Shown piece by piece: positions 28,869-39,624 of a DNA stretch of 64,000 bases (its first letter is position 1; every line of letters starts with the position of its first letter). The position numbers and the translations under genes are program-made. Source of the stretch: Pseudomonas sp. DTU12.3. Its GTDB lineage: Bacteria; Pseudomonadota; Gammaproteobacteria; Pseudomonadales; Pseudomonadaceae. Under the pieces are notes generated by a model. The model saw only the letters and a program-made list of their open reading frames with translations, made no database searches and had not been told where the DNA came from. The stretch is from contig NZ_CP027218.1 of assembly GCF_004124275.1 (NCBI RefSeq), positions 794,001 through 858,000 on the forward strand, read 5' to 3'.

Positions 28869-29311
28869 ACAAGTTGCGCGATCGCTATCGAGTCGACCTC
28901 GCGGGGCTGCAAGCCGCCTGCGAGGCCAACTACGCGCGTCTGATGCGACTGGTGCCGGACATGCGCAACGAGCCGGAGGCGCGGCGCATCGCCGTGACCC
29001 AGGGCGAGCAGATGCTCGGCGTGCTGGCCCTCGAAGTGCTGCAAACCTGTCCGTACACCACCACGTTGCAAGTGCGTCAAGAGCACAGTCTGCCGTGGCT
29101 GCCGGTGCCGCAACTGGAAGTGCAGGTCTATCACGACGCACGCATGGCCGAAGTGGTCAGCGCCGAACATGCACGACGCTTTCGCGGCATCTATCCTTAT
29201 CCGAACGCGGCCATGCATCAGCCAGATGAAAAGGCCCAGCTCAATCTGTTCCTGGGGGAATGGCTGAGTCATTGCCTGGCGTTGGGGCATGAGTACGAAG
29301 TCGTACGCTAG
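28859..29311 (+). CDS. yqiB: DUF1249 family protein (YqiB-like)
   Basis: This 150-residue soluble protein belongs to DUF1249, found beside nudF and cpdA in many gammaproteobacteria. It has the family-type patterns NYARLMRLVPDM and YPYPNAAMHQPDEKAQLNLFL. No catalytic motif can be named. The ATG at 28859 overlaps the nudF stop by 10 bases. Function unknown; its steady place in the operon suggests a link to nucleotide turnover. Confidence 0.85.
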   Translation: MVVNKLRDRYRVDLAGLQAACEANYARLMRLVPDMRNEPEARRIAVTQGEQMLGVLALEVLQTCPYTTTLQVRQEHSLPWLPVPQLEVQVYHDARMAEVVSAEHARRFRGIYPYPNAAMHQPDEKAQLNLFLGEWLSHCLALGHEYEVVR

Positions 29312-29410
29312 TTGTGAACTGTGTCCGGTTCGGCAGTTTCCTCTTTGACTGATCCCCCAGCATAATTGCGGCACTCGATCGATTCCGTGCTTTTGCCTTG
29401 GGAGAACGCC

Positions 29411-30226
29411 TTGCCGAGCGTATCCACGTTGACCACCGCCGATGCGGCGCTGCTGGTGCAGTTGTCCGACAGCCATCTGTTCGCTGAAGCGGACGGTACG
29501 CTGCTGGGCATGAATACCCGCGAGAGCCTGCAAAAGGTCATCGAACTGGTGCTGGGGCAACAACCGCAGATCGATCTGATTCTGGCTACCGGGGATATTT
29601 CCCAGGACGGCACGCTGGAGTCGTATCAGCAGTTTCGCCAGATGAGCGCGCAGATTGACGCCCCGGCGCGGTGGATTCCCGGCAATCACGACGAACCGAT
29701 GATCATGGCCGAGGCCGCCGTGCAGAGCGCGCTGCTGGAGTCGGTAGTCGATATCGGCAACTGGCGGGTGACGCTGCTGGATTCGGCGGTGCCGGGTTCG
29801 GTGCCGGGGTATTTGCAGGATGATCAACTGCAACTGCTGGCGCGCTCACTGAGCGAAGCGCCGGAACGTCATCATCTGGTGTGCTTCCACCACCATCCGG
29901 TGTCGATCGGTTGCGCATGGATGGAGCCGATCGGCCTGCGCAATCCTGAAGCGTTTTTCGAGGTGCTGGATCGTTTTCCACAGGTTCGCGCGGTGCTGTG
30001 GGGGCATGTGCATCAAGAGATTGATCGCGAGCGCAATGGCGTGCGCCTGATGGCTTCGCCTTCGACCTGCATTCAGTTCGAGCCGGGCAGTGAGGGCTTC
30101 AAGGTCGGCGAGCAGGCACCGGGGTATCGGTGGTTAAGGTTGTTGCCGGATGGGCGGCTGGAAACCGGAGTGGAGCGAGTTACCGGGTTCACCTTCACCA
30201 TCGACTACGGCTCCAACGGTTATTGA
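29411..30226 (+). CDS. cpdA: 3',5'-cyclic AMP phosphodiesterase CpdA
   Basis: This 271-residue metallophosphoesterase degrades cAMP. The five metal-binding motifs are present in order: QLSDSHLF, TGDISQDG, GNHDEP, CFHHHP and WGHVHQE. In P. aeruginosa, CpdA lowers cAMP and so the Vfr regulon. I chose TTG 29411 because GGGAGAA at 29399-29405 is a good ribosome site. A TTG at 29366 is possible but lacks one. Confidence 0.9.
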   Translation: MPSVSTLTTADAALLVQLSDSHLFAEADGTLLGMNTRESLQKVIELVLGQQPQIDLILATGDISQDGTLESYQQFRQMSAQIDAPARWIPGNHDEPMIMAEAAVQSALLESVVDIGNWRVTLLDSAVPGSVPGYLQDDQLQLLARSLSEAPERHHLVCFHHHPVSIGCAWMEPIGLRNPEAFFEVLDRFPQVRAVLWGHVHQEIDRERNGVRLMASPSTCIQFEPGSEGFKVGEQAPGYRWLRLLPDGRLETGVERVTGFTFTIDYGSNGY

Positions 30227-30231
30227 TAATC

Positions 30232-30312
30232 CCTGTAGGAGCTGCCGGAGGCTGCGATCTTTTGATCTTGAAAACAGAATCAAAAGATCGCAGCCTTCGG
30301 CAGCTCCTACAG
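30232..30312. repeat. REP pair, type A
   Basis: CTGTAGGAGCTGCCGGAGGC and its inverted copy lie between cpdA and the yqiA-like gene, around a spacer of about 12 bases. Confidence 0.85.
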
Positions 30313-30399
30313 GATGCAGGCGGGCATCATTTGGATGGCCCATCCTGCCCTGACTCCCTGTAAACTCCGCTATCTTTGGCCGACACTCAGGGAGCTCAA

Positions 30400-31008
30400 A
30401 TGTCCGGTTCGATCCTCTATATCCACGGTTTCAACAGCGCCCCGGCCTCGAAAAAGGCCTGTCAGCTGGTCGCGGTGATGGAGCGGCTGGGTTTGAGCGA
30501 GCAATTGCGGGTGCCGGCGCTGCATCACCATCCGCGCGAAGCCATCGGTCAGCTGGAGCAGGCAATCGCCGAGCTGGGCAGCCCATTGCTGGTGGGAAGT
30601 TCACTCGGCGGCTACTATGCGACTCACCTTGCCGAACGCCATGGCCTGAAAGCCCTGCTGGTCAACCCGGCGGTCAGCCCGCACCGGATGTTCGACGGCT
30701 ATCTGGGCACGCAGAAAAACCTGTATACCGATGAAACCTGGGAATTGACCCACGACCACGTCACGGCCCTGGCCGAACTGGAAGTGCCGGCGCCTCAGGA
30801 TGCCCAGCGCTATCAGGTCTGGTTGCAGACCGGCGATGAAACACTGGATTATCGCCTCGCCCAGCAGTATTACCGCGCCTGTGCCTTGCGCATTCAGGCC
30901 GGCGGCGACCACAGTTTTCAGGGTTTCGCCGGGCAATTGCCGGCGTTGCTGAGTTTTGCCGGCATTGGCGCCGATTTGTATCAGGCAATCGATTTCACCG
31001 CACTGTGA
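30400..31008 (+). CDS. yqiA: YqiA-like alpha/beta-hydrolase esterase
   Basis: This 202-residue small alpha/beta hydrolase has the oxyanion-type HGFNSAP near the start, the nucleophile elbow VGSSLGGYYAT (Ser about residue 68) and a C-terminal GGDHSFQGF with the catalytic His. It lies just upstream of parE, as in E. coli (yqiA-parE). I chose ATG 30400 with AGGGAG upstream; an in-frame start at 30376 lacks a ribosome site. The natural substrate is unknown. Confidence 0.88.
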   Translation: MSGSILYIHGFNSAPASKKACQLVAVMERLGLSEQLRVPALHHHPREAIGQLEQAIAELGSPLLVGSSLGGYYATHLAERHGLKALLVNPAVSPHRMFDGYLGTQKNLYTDETWELTHDHVTALAELEVPAPQDAQRYQVWLQTGDETLDYRLAQQYYRACALRIQAGGDHSFQGFAGQLPALLSFAGIGADLYQAIDFTAL

Positions 31009-31037
31009 AGTCTTGCCCCTATTTCATGAATGACTGA

Positions 31038-32956
<1,919 letters not shown>

Positions 32957-32957
<1 letters not shown>

Positions 32958-33946
32958 TGCAGTTTGGCTGGGCCTTGGCGGGTGCGTTGCTGCTGAGTGC
33001 GATGACGGTATCGGCCGAGCCGTTACAGGAGTTGCGCCTGCTTGCCGAGCATCCGGTCGACGGCATGCGCGGCGGCAATCTTTCGGGCCTGGCGCTGTGC
33101 GGTAACGAGTTGTGGACGGTGTCGGATCGCGATGACGATCAGATCTACCGTCTCGACACCCGCGACCAGGTCTGGCAGGCCGAAACCGTGCACATCGACG
33201 TCCCGCCAGTGCCCGACAGCGGCTTGCCGTGGGGCTTGAGTTCGCGCACCTGGGCGGCATCATTTGTTCGCGGTGGCGATCTGGACTTCGAAGGCATCAC
33301 CTGCGACAACGCCGGCAATCGCTTCATTGTCAGCGAAGCTCATGCGGCCGTTTTGCAAGTGCCGCCACAAGGCCCGGCGTCATGGCTGAAAATCTCGCCG
33401 ATGCTGGTGAAGGAAGCCCGTGCCAGTGGCATGTTGCTGCACTTCAATGCGCTGTTCGAAGGTTTGGCGATCAACCCGGCGGGCGATCAGTTATGGCTGG
33501 CGGCCGAGCGCGAGCGTCGCGGCCTGCTGAAGATCAAGCGCCAGCAAACGGTCTGGGATTGTGACGGTGCTTGTGTGCTGCTCAGCGAAGCCGGGGTCGA
33601 AATGCAGCCGTCGCAGTTTCCCAAGGCGCGCGCCGTGACCCGTGATTTCGCCGACCTGTCACTGTTCAGCGGCAAACTGTTCACGCTGGAGCGCAACGCC
33701 TTCCAGATCTGCCGCCGCGATGCAGTCACGGCTAAAGTCGAACATTGCTGGTCGTATGCTGAAGATGCCTTGCAACCGCAGCGCCAATACTCACAGGCCT
33801 ACGGTCTGGCAGAAGCCTTGGTGGTGGATGCGCAGGGCGCATGGATCGGTATCGACAACAATGAAGGCGTCCGCGCCGACGGCGAAAAACGCCCGATCAT
33901 CTGGCGCTTCGCCGCGCCGGATGGCGGTTGGAGCGCCAAACCGTGA
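32957..33946 (+). CDS. Esterase-like/phytase-family secreted protein
   Basis: This 329-residue protein has a Sec signal (WALAGALLLSAMTVSA) and a beta-propeller-like 'esterase-like activity of phytase' domain, with GGNLSGLALCGNELWTVSDRDDDQ and FNALFEGLAINPAGDQLWLAAE as typical repeats. It should be periplasmic. It is translated from a start overlapping the parE stop and overlaps the next gene by GTGA. The link to topoisomerase IV is only one of position. Enzyme activity is not proven for this family. Confidence 0.77.
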
Positions 33947-34467
33947 GCCAGCAACCTGCGGGCAAACGCGCCGGGCGGGTGCTGATGATTCTGGCCTGGT
34001 GCGCGGCGTTGTTTCTGGCCACGCGGTTTTTCGGCCAGTGGGAGCAGCGCCAGCAGAATCCGAACGTGGTAGTCAGTTCGGAGCAGGGCGAAGGTTTTAT
34101 CGAAGTGAAACTGGCCGGCAACGCTCAAGGGCATTTTGTCGCCAGCGGTCAGATCAACGGTGAGCCGGTGGAGTTCATGCTCGACACCGGCGCCACTGAT
34201 GTGGCGATCCCGGCGGATCTGGCCAAACGCTTGAAGCTGGAAGAAGGTTTCGGTGTGACCCTGAGCACGGCCAACGGCCTGAGCCAGGGCTATCGGACCA
34301 AAATCGACCGCCTGCAACTGGGCGACATTGTGCTGCGGGATGTTCGCGCACTGGTGGCGCCGGGGCTGCATGGCGATCAGGTGCTGCTCGGCATGAGCGC
34401 CCTGAACAAACTTGAATTTACTCAGCGCGGTGGCACCATGTTGCTGCGCCAGACAACGAACCGATGA
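33943..34467 (+). CDS. Retropepsin-like aspartic protease (TIGR02281 type)
   Basis: This 174-residue protein has one N-terminal membrane segment ([17 protein letters not shown]) and a periplasmic retropepsin-like domain with the active-site motif [12 protein letters not shown] near residue 88. A single Asp motif means it should work as a dimer. I chose GTG 33943, which overlaps the previous stop (GTGA) and has GGAG upstream; a TTG at 33928 is an alternative. It lies between parE and parC; the substrate is unknown. Confidence 0.83.
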   Translation: MSQQPAGKRAGRVLMILAWCAALFLATRFFGQWEQRQQNPNVVVSSEQGEGFIEVKLAGNAQGHFVASGQINGEPVEFMLDTGATDVAIPADLAKRLKLEEGFGVTLSTANGLSQGYRTKIDRLQLGDIVLRDVRALVAPGLHGDQVLLGMSALNKLEFTQRGGTMLLRQTTNR

Positions 34468-34474
34468 GGCCTGC

Positions 34475-36739
34475 ATGAGCAATCCCCTTGATCTCAGCCT
34501 GGACGGTGTAGAACGCCGGTCGCTGGCTGACTTCACCGAAAGTGCCTACCTCAACTACTCCATGTACGTGATCATGGACCGTGCACTGCCGCATATCGGC
34601 GACGGTCTGAAACCGGTACAGCGTCGCATCATTTATGCGATGAGCGAGCTGGGGCTGGACGCTGATTCCAAGCACAAGAAATCGGCACGTACGGTCGGTG
34701 ACGTGCTCGGTAAGTTTCACCCGCACGGTGACTCGGCGTGCTACGAAGCGATGGTGTTGATGGCTCAGCCGTTCAGCTATCGCTACACGCTGGTCGACGG
34801 CCAGGGCAACTGGGGTGCGCCGGACGATCCGAAGTCCTTCGCCGCCATGCGATACACCGAAGCGCGTCTGTCGCGTTATTCCGAAGTACTGCTCAGCGAG
34901 CTTGGCCAAGGCACTGCCGACTGGGGCCCGAACTTCGACGGCACCCTGCAGGAGCCGCTGGTGCTGCCGGCGCGTCTGCCGAACATTCTGCTCAACGGCA
35001 CCACCGGCATCGCCGTGGGCATGGCCACCGACGTGCCGCCGCACAACCTGCGCGAAGTCGCCACCGCTTGCGTGCGTTTGCTTGATGAGCCGAAAGCCAC
35101 GGTCGAACAGCTCTGCGAACACATTCAGGGCCCGGACTATCCGACCGAAGCGGAAATCATCACGCCGCGCGCCGACCTGCTGAAAATGTATGAAACCGGC
35201 AAGGGCTCGGTGCGCATGCGCGCCGTGTATCACGTCGAGGACGGCGACATCATCGTCACCGCGCTGCCGCACCAGGTCTCCGGTGCCAAGGTGCTGGAGC
35301 AGATCGCCGCGCTGATGCAGGCGAAACCGTCGAAAGCCCCGCAGATCGCTGACCTGCGTGACGAATCCGACCACGAAAACCCGTGCCGCATCGTCATCAT
35401 TCCGGTCAACAGCCGCGTTGATCACGATGCGCTGATGCAGCACCTGTTCGCCAGCACCGAGCTGGAGTCGACCTACCGGGTCAACGTCAACATCATCGGT
35501 CTGGACGGCAAACCGCAGCTGAAGAATTTGCGCGCGCTGCTGGTCGAGTGGCTGGAATTCCGCGTGCAGACCGTGCGTCGCCGCCTGCAATTCCGTCTCG
35601 ACAAGGTCGAACGTCGCCTGCACCTGTTGGACGGTTTGTTGATCGCTTACCTCAACCTCGATGAAGTGATCCACATCATCCGTACCGAGGAACACCCGAA
35701 AGCCAAGCTGATCGAGCGTTTCGCCCTCAGCGAAATCCAGGCCGACTACATCCTCGACACCCGTTTGCGTCAGTTGGCGCGACTGGAAGAGATGAAGCTG
35801 CGCGATGAGCAGGACGAACTGCTCAAGGAACAAGCCAAGCTGCAAGCTTTGCTGGGCAGCGAAGCCAAGCTGAAGAAGCTGGTGCGCACCGAGCTGATCA
35901 AGGACGCCGAAACCTATGGCGACGACCGCCGCTCGCCAATCGTCGAGCGCAGCGAAGCCAAAGCGTTGACCGAACACGATCTGCTGCCGAACGAGAAAGT
36001 CACCGTCGTGCTGTCGGAAAAGGGCTGGATCCGTTCGGCCAAAGGCCACGAAATCGACGCCACCGGCCTGTCGTACAAGGCTGGCGACGGCTTCAAGACC
36101 TCGGCGGCGGGGCGCTCCAACCAGTCTGCCGTGGTGATTGACTCCACCGGCCGCAGTTATTCGGTTGCCGCGCATACGCTGCCGTCGGCGCGTGGCCAGG
36201 GCGAACCGTTGACCGGTCGTCTGACACCGCCACCGGGCGCGACGTTCGAATGCGTGCTGATGCCGGAAGACGAAGCGTTGTACGTAATCGCTTCCGACGC
36301 CGGTTACGGTTTTGTCGTCAAAGGCGAAGACCTGCAAGCCAAGAACAAGGCCGGTAAAGCCCTGTTGAGCCTGCCGAACAACGCCAAGGTGATCGCGCCG
36401 CGAGCAGTGGCCGATCGTGAGCACAACTGGTTGGCCTCGGTGACGACCGAAGGTCGCCTGCTGATCTTCAAAATCAGCGATCTGCCACAATTAGGTAAGG
36501 GCAAAGGCAACAAGATCATCGGTATTCCCGGTGAACGTGTGGCCAGTCGCGAAGAATATGTCACGGACATCGCCGTCATTCCGGAAGGCGCCACCTTGGT
36601 GCTGCAGGCCGGAAAACGTACCTTGTCGCTGAAAGCCGACGACCTCGAACACTACAAAGGTGAGCGTGGACGTCGCGGGAATAAACTCCCACGGGGCTTC
36701 CAGCGGGTAGATGCGCTGCTCGTCGAAAACCTCAATTAG
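34475..36739 (+). CDS. parC: DNA topoisomerase IV subunit A (ParC)
   Basis: This 754-residue breakage-rejoining subunit has the winged-helix core with catalytic Tyr127 (AAMRYTEA) and a C-terminal beta-pinwheel. The quinolone region keeps Ser87 and Glu91 (HGDSACYEA), the susceptible-type residues. It partners with ParE. I chose ATG 34475, which follows the aspartic protease gene by 7 bases; an in-frame ATG at 34412 lies inside that gene. Confidence 0.97.
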   Translation: MSNPLDLSLDGVERRSLADFTESAYLNYSMYVIMDRALPHIGDGLKPVQRRIIYAMSELGLDADSKHKKSARTVGDVLGKFHPHGDSACYEAMVLMAQPFSYRYTLVDGQGNWGAPDDPKSFAAMRYTEARLSRYSEVLLSELGQGTADWGPNFDGTLQEPLVLPARLPNILLNGTTGIAVGMATDVPPHNLREVATACVRLLDEPKATVEQLCEHIQGPDYPTEAEIITPRADLLKMYETGKGSVRMRAVYHVEDGDIIVTALPHQVSGAKVLEQIAALMQAKPSKAPQIADLRDESDHENPCRIVIIPVNSRVDHDALMQHLFASTELESTYRVNVNIIGLDGKPQLKNLRALLVEWLEFRVQTVRRRLQFRLDKVERRLHLLDGLLIAYLNLDEVIHIIRTEEHPKAKLIERFALSEIQADYILDTRLRQLARLEEMKLRDEQDELLKEQAKLQALLGSEAKLKKLVRTELIKDAETYGDDRRSPIVERSEAKALTEHDLLPNEKVTVVLSEKGWIRSAKGHEIDATGLSYKAGDGFKTSAAGRSNQSAVVIDSTGRSYSVAAHTLPSARGQGEPLTGRLTPPPGATFECVLMPEDEALYVIASDAGYGFVVKGEDLQAKNKAGKALLSLPNNAKVIAPRAVADREHNWLASVTTEGRLLIFKISDLPQLGKGKGNKIIGIPGERVASREEYVTDIAVIPEGATLVLQAGKRTLSLKADDLEHYKGERGRRGNKLPRGFQRVDALLVENLN

Positions 36740-36749
36740 GCGCCCTAGA

Positions 36750-36784
36750 GCGTTCGATCTACGATTTAACGCGTAGATCGACGC
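36750..36784. repeat. Inverted repeat downstream of parC
   Basis: GCGTTCGATCTACG (36750-36763) and CGTAGATCGACGC (36772-36784) form a stem of about 13 bp around an 8-base loop, with one base mismatched or bulged. It starts ten bases after the parC stop. It may end the parC transcript, though there is no T-run. The rest of the 174-base gap shows nothing else. Confidence 0.55.
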
Positions 36785-36913
36785 TTTGGCGCTGGAGTCG
36801 GAACGCATATTCACGGATGATATGGCCTTTCCAAGCGCCGGCGTGGCCGAGCGTTCTTCATATTTATTGAGTATTTTCACTGTGGTCAGCCTTGTGGCGG
36901 CCACCTGGACGGG

Positions 36914-37630
36914 ATGATGACTGCGCTGCGCCTTCCACTTATTTTGTTGCTCGCCGGCGTTCTTGGCCTGGCGGGTTGCAGTGTTCACCAGCCGGTGTCG
37001 CTGTATCAACTGGACAGCGGAAGTCCGGTTCAGCCTGCGCAAAGCGCGGGCATGGCAGTTTTGTTGGGCCCGGTAGTCGTGGCTGATTACCTGCAACGTG
37101 AGACTTTGCTGCAACGTCAACCGGACGGCAGCCTGCAAGCAGCGACCGATGGTCGTTGGGCAGGGAGCCTTTCGTCGGATATCGATCAGTTGTTGATGCG
37201 TCAGGTTGCTGGTCACCTCGACAGCCAACGTGTAGTGCTGGCACCGGCCACCAGCGGATTTACCCCGGATGTGCAGGTTTTGCTGACCATCACCCGTCTG
37301 GACTCTGGTGAGAAGCAGCCGGCTATTCTCGATGCGCAGTGGCGCTTGATCGACCGTCGTGGTCAGGTGCGCGATAACCGCATTGTTCATTTGCAAGAGT
37401 TGCACGCCGGCAGCACGGCGTCGCAAGTACAGGCGCAGGGGATTCTGTTGCAGCGTCTGGCTGAGCAATTGTCGGTGGCGCTGAAACCGTTGGCCAACCA
37501 GCCTCCGGTGGCTGAGGCTCCGCGTAAATCGGCACCGAAGCCAGCAGCACCGGCGGCGGAAGCCGAGAAGCAGCCGAAGATCCCGATGGCCTCGCCGATT
37601 CGTACGGACATGGAAGTGTTCCGCTTCTAA
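36914..37630 (+). CDS. PqiC-like (DUF330/YmbA) outer-membrane lipoprotein
   Basis: This 238-residue protein has a lipobox (LGLAGCSV, Cys about residue 22) and an ABC-type transport auxiliary domain (DUF330), with LYQLDSG near the start. A Pro/Ala/Lys-rich tail of about 45 residues follows. PqiC proteins work with MCE protein PqiB in lipid transport across the envelope, but no pqiA or pqiB gene is here. ATG at 36914 or 36917 could be used. A terminator follows at 37648. Confidence 0.8.
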   Translation: MMTALRLPLILLLAGVLGLAGCSVHQPVSLYQLDSGSPVQPAQSAGMAVLLGPVVVADYLQRETLLQRQPDGSLQAATDGRWAGSLSSDIDQLLMRQVAGHLDSQRVVLAPATSGFTPDVQVLLTITRLDSGEKQPAILDAQWRLIDRRGQVRDNRIVHLQELHAGSTASQVQAQGILLQRLAEQLSVALKPLANQPPVAEAPRKSAPKPAAPAAEAEKQPKIPMASPIRTDMEVFRF

Positions 37631-37647
37631 GTCTGGATCGAGTCAAG

Positions 37648-37675
37648 ACAAAGCCCGCCTTGTGCGGGCTTTGTT
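37648..37675 (+). terminator. Rho-independent terminator after the PqiC-like gene
   Basis: AAAGCCCGC and GCGGGCTTT form a GC-rich stem around a short loop (CTTGT), followed by TTGTTGT. It lies 18 bases past the stop. Confidence 0.85.
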
Positions 37676-37711
37676 GTGTCTGGGGGGCTGGAGATCTTTC
37701 TTCGTCAGTGC

Positions 37712-37814
37712 CGGCCTCTTCGCGGGCAAGCCCGCTCCCACAGTGGCCGTGGGTGTCCTAAAAAACCTTGGCAGCCTGGAACCCTGTGGGAGCGGGCTTG
37801 CTCGCGAAGAGGCC
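37712..37814. repeat. REP pair, type B, wide spacing
   Basis: GGCCTCTTCGCGGGCAAGCC at 37713 and its inverted copy ending at 37814 are separated by about 45 bases. It abuts the type A pair at 37826, so the gap 37631-37975 is almost all repeats and terminators, with no gene. Confidence 0.8.
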
Positions 37815-37825
37815 CGGACAGACGA

Positions 37826-37909
37826 CAAAAGATCGCAGCCTGCGGCAGCTCCTACATGGGTGTTGCACGAATAAATCCCTGTAGGAGCTGCCGCAGGCTG
37901 CGATCTTTT
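37826..37909. repeat. REP pair, type A
   Basis: CAAAAGATCGCAGCCTGCGG and its inverted copy lie between the type B pair and a strong terminator, making a composite of two repeat families. Confidence 0.85.
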
Positions 37910-37923
37910 CCGCAGGCAACAAA

Positions 37924-37955
37924 AAGCCCGCAGACAACCGCTTGTCTGCGGGCTT
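37924..37955. terminator. Bidirectional terminator between the PqiC-like and AhpA-like genes
   Basis: AAGCCCGCAGACAA (37924-37937) and TTGTCTGCGGGCTT (37942-37955) form a perfect 14-bp stem with a 4-base loop. An A-run precedes and T-rich bases follow, so it can serve both strands. The AhpA-like gene ends 20 bases to the right on the reverse strand. Confidence 0.85.
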
Positions 37956-37975
37956 CTGTGTTTCAGGCCTAAGAC

Positions 37976-39490
37976 TTAAGCCCGGCGTTCATGCATCCGC
38001 GCGAGCTGCCGTTCCAGCATCGACGGATAAGGCTCCATCAATCGCTCGACACAGCAAGCGCCTTCAGGACTGGCAATCGGGCGGATCCGCGCACGCTGAC
38101 GAATCAGCGCATCGTCACTGATCTTGCGCTCAACCAGCAACAGATTGCGGCTATGTTGCGACAAGGCCAACGCGTCCTGGGCCGAGTCGGTCAGCAGCAG
38201 ATCGATCTGACTCAAACCGAACAACTCGTCTCCGAGGGTCAGGCCCAGTTGCAATTGCAGGGTGATGCCGCTGTCTGCGACTTCAATCTGCAACTGATGA
38301 CCCAGCGCCCGCAGCAACTCGCCGCAGCAAATCGCGTTGGTCAGGTAATCGTCGCCGCTGTCTTCGGTGTGGAACAGCATCAGCGTGCTGCCGTCGTTCA
38401 GGGTTTCGATTTCGCCCTGATACAGCGAAGCGGCCTGATCGAGGCAATCGCGATAGCGCTCCAGCAACTCTTCCAGACGCGCACGCGGCAGACGACGCAG
38501 GTGCTCCTGCGAGCCCAATTGCACCGCCAGCACAGCGCTGTGTTGCGGCACGCTTGGCGTGGCCTTGCGGATTACCGGCTGGGGCGCGGTATCAAGCGAT
38601 TCGTCGCGCAGATCGGCGAAGGCGTCGTCGTCTTCATCGTCTTCAACGGTGCTGACCACGTGGCGCGGTGCCGGCTTTTGGGCGGCCAGGGGGCGGGTTT
38701 CGTCGAAGCTTGGGTCGCGCAGATTGCGCACTTCGAACTCCGGCTCGTCGTCCTCTTCTTCTTCGAACTCGGGTTCCGGCTCAGGTTTAGGCGCGGGCTC
38801 CGGGGCGTAGTTGGCGTGCAACTGGCGCGCCAGATCGCCGATCTCGTCCTGGCGATCAGTGCCCGGCGTGTATTCGTCGATGTTGCGCAGCCAGACGCGC
38901 AATTGCAGCAGCGGCGTCGACAGATAGCGGCCCATGCGCAGGCTCAAGGCCAGCGACAGCGCCAGCAGAATCCCGCTGAGAATGCCCATGCTTTGCAGGC
39001 TGATGGTCATCGGCTGCTGGAACTGATCCATGTCCAGGCTGATACGCAGTTGCCCGGCGGTCACGTCCTGGAAAGTGATCTTGCTCTCGTACATGCCTTC
39101 GGCTTCGCCCAGCAGGCTGTGCTTGGGCCGCTGACCTGACTCGGCGAGGATGCGGTTATCCACGCTGTAGATCGCCGCATGGGCGACCAGTTTGTTCTTG
39201 GTCAGGTTGTTGAGCAGCACGTTGAGGCTGAGGATGTCGTTGGACACCAACAGCTCCGTGGCAGAGGTCGCGGTCTGCGTGGTCAGGCTTTCGCCCAGCG
39301 CATCGGCCTGCTGGTGCATGGCCTGCTTGAATTGCAAACCCATCACGCCGGCATAGATCACCAAGGCCAGAGCGACCAGGATCACGTTATGGCTGGCAAT
39401 GCGCAATGCAATCGGTACACGGCGGTGGCGCAGTGCACGGAAGATCAGCAGGAAGAAGTTATCGGTTTTAACTGGCGTGGGCCGGTTCAC
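37976..39490 (-). CDS. AhpA/YtjB (Smp)-like membrane protein with a degenerate cyclase-like domain
   Basis: This 504-residue protein has two membrane helices (about 33-50 and 168-185) around a periplasmic sensor loop of about 115 residues, then a short HAMP-like stretch and a long acidic linker (about 230-255, mostly Glu, Asp and Pro). Its C-terminal part (about 315-450) resembles a class III nucleotide cyclase fold but lacks the metal-binding Asp pair. E. coli ytjB (smp) is likewise divergent from serB. A regulatory or scaffold role in the inner membrane is likely; function unproven. Confidence 0.77.
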   Translation of the reverse strand: MNRPTPVKTDNFFLLIFRALRHRRVPIALRIASHNVILVALALVIYAGVMGLQFKQAMHQQADALGESLTTQTATSATELLVSNDILSLNVLLNNLTKNKLVAHAAIYSVDNRILAESGQRPKHSLLGEAEGMYESKITFQDVTAGQLRISLDMDQFQQPMTISLQSMGILSGILLALSLALSLRMGRYLSTPLLQLRVWLRNIDEYTPGTDRQDEIGDLARQLHANYAPEPAPKPEPEPEFEEEEDDEPEFEVRNLRDPSFDETRPLAAQKPAPRHVVSTVEDDEDDDAFADLRDESLDTAPQPVIRKATPSVPQHSAVLAVQLGSQEHLRRLPRARLEELLERYRDCLDQAASLYQGEIETLNDGSTLMLFHTEDSGDDYLTNAICCGELLRALGHQLQIEVADSGITLQLQLGLTLGDELFGLSQIDLLLTDSAQDALALSQHSRNLLLVERKISDDALIRQRARIRPIASPEGACCVERLMEPYPSMLERQLARMHERRA

Positions 39491-39624
39491 TGAGCTCGGC
39501 TCTTTTGTCCGTGAAGTTGACGCGCAGTATAGCGACAGGCCCTAGACCGGCAAAGCGCTCGCGGTGCCCGATGGTCACTGAAAGTGGGTAGAATGCGGTT
39601 TTTTTCCAGTTGCGGGGGTGCGCG

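Noticed and set aside
34418..36490. A 690-residue open frame on the reverse strand across parC
   Set aside because: It is the antisense shadow of parC in a GC-rich genome. It has a composition typical of antisense frames (rich in Arg, Gln, His, Val), no family motif and no ribosome site.
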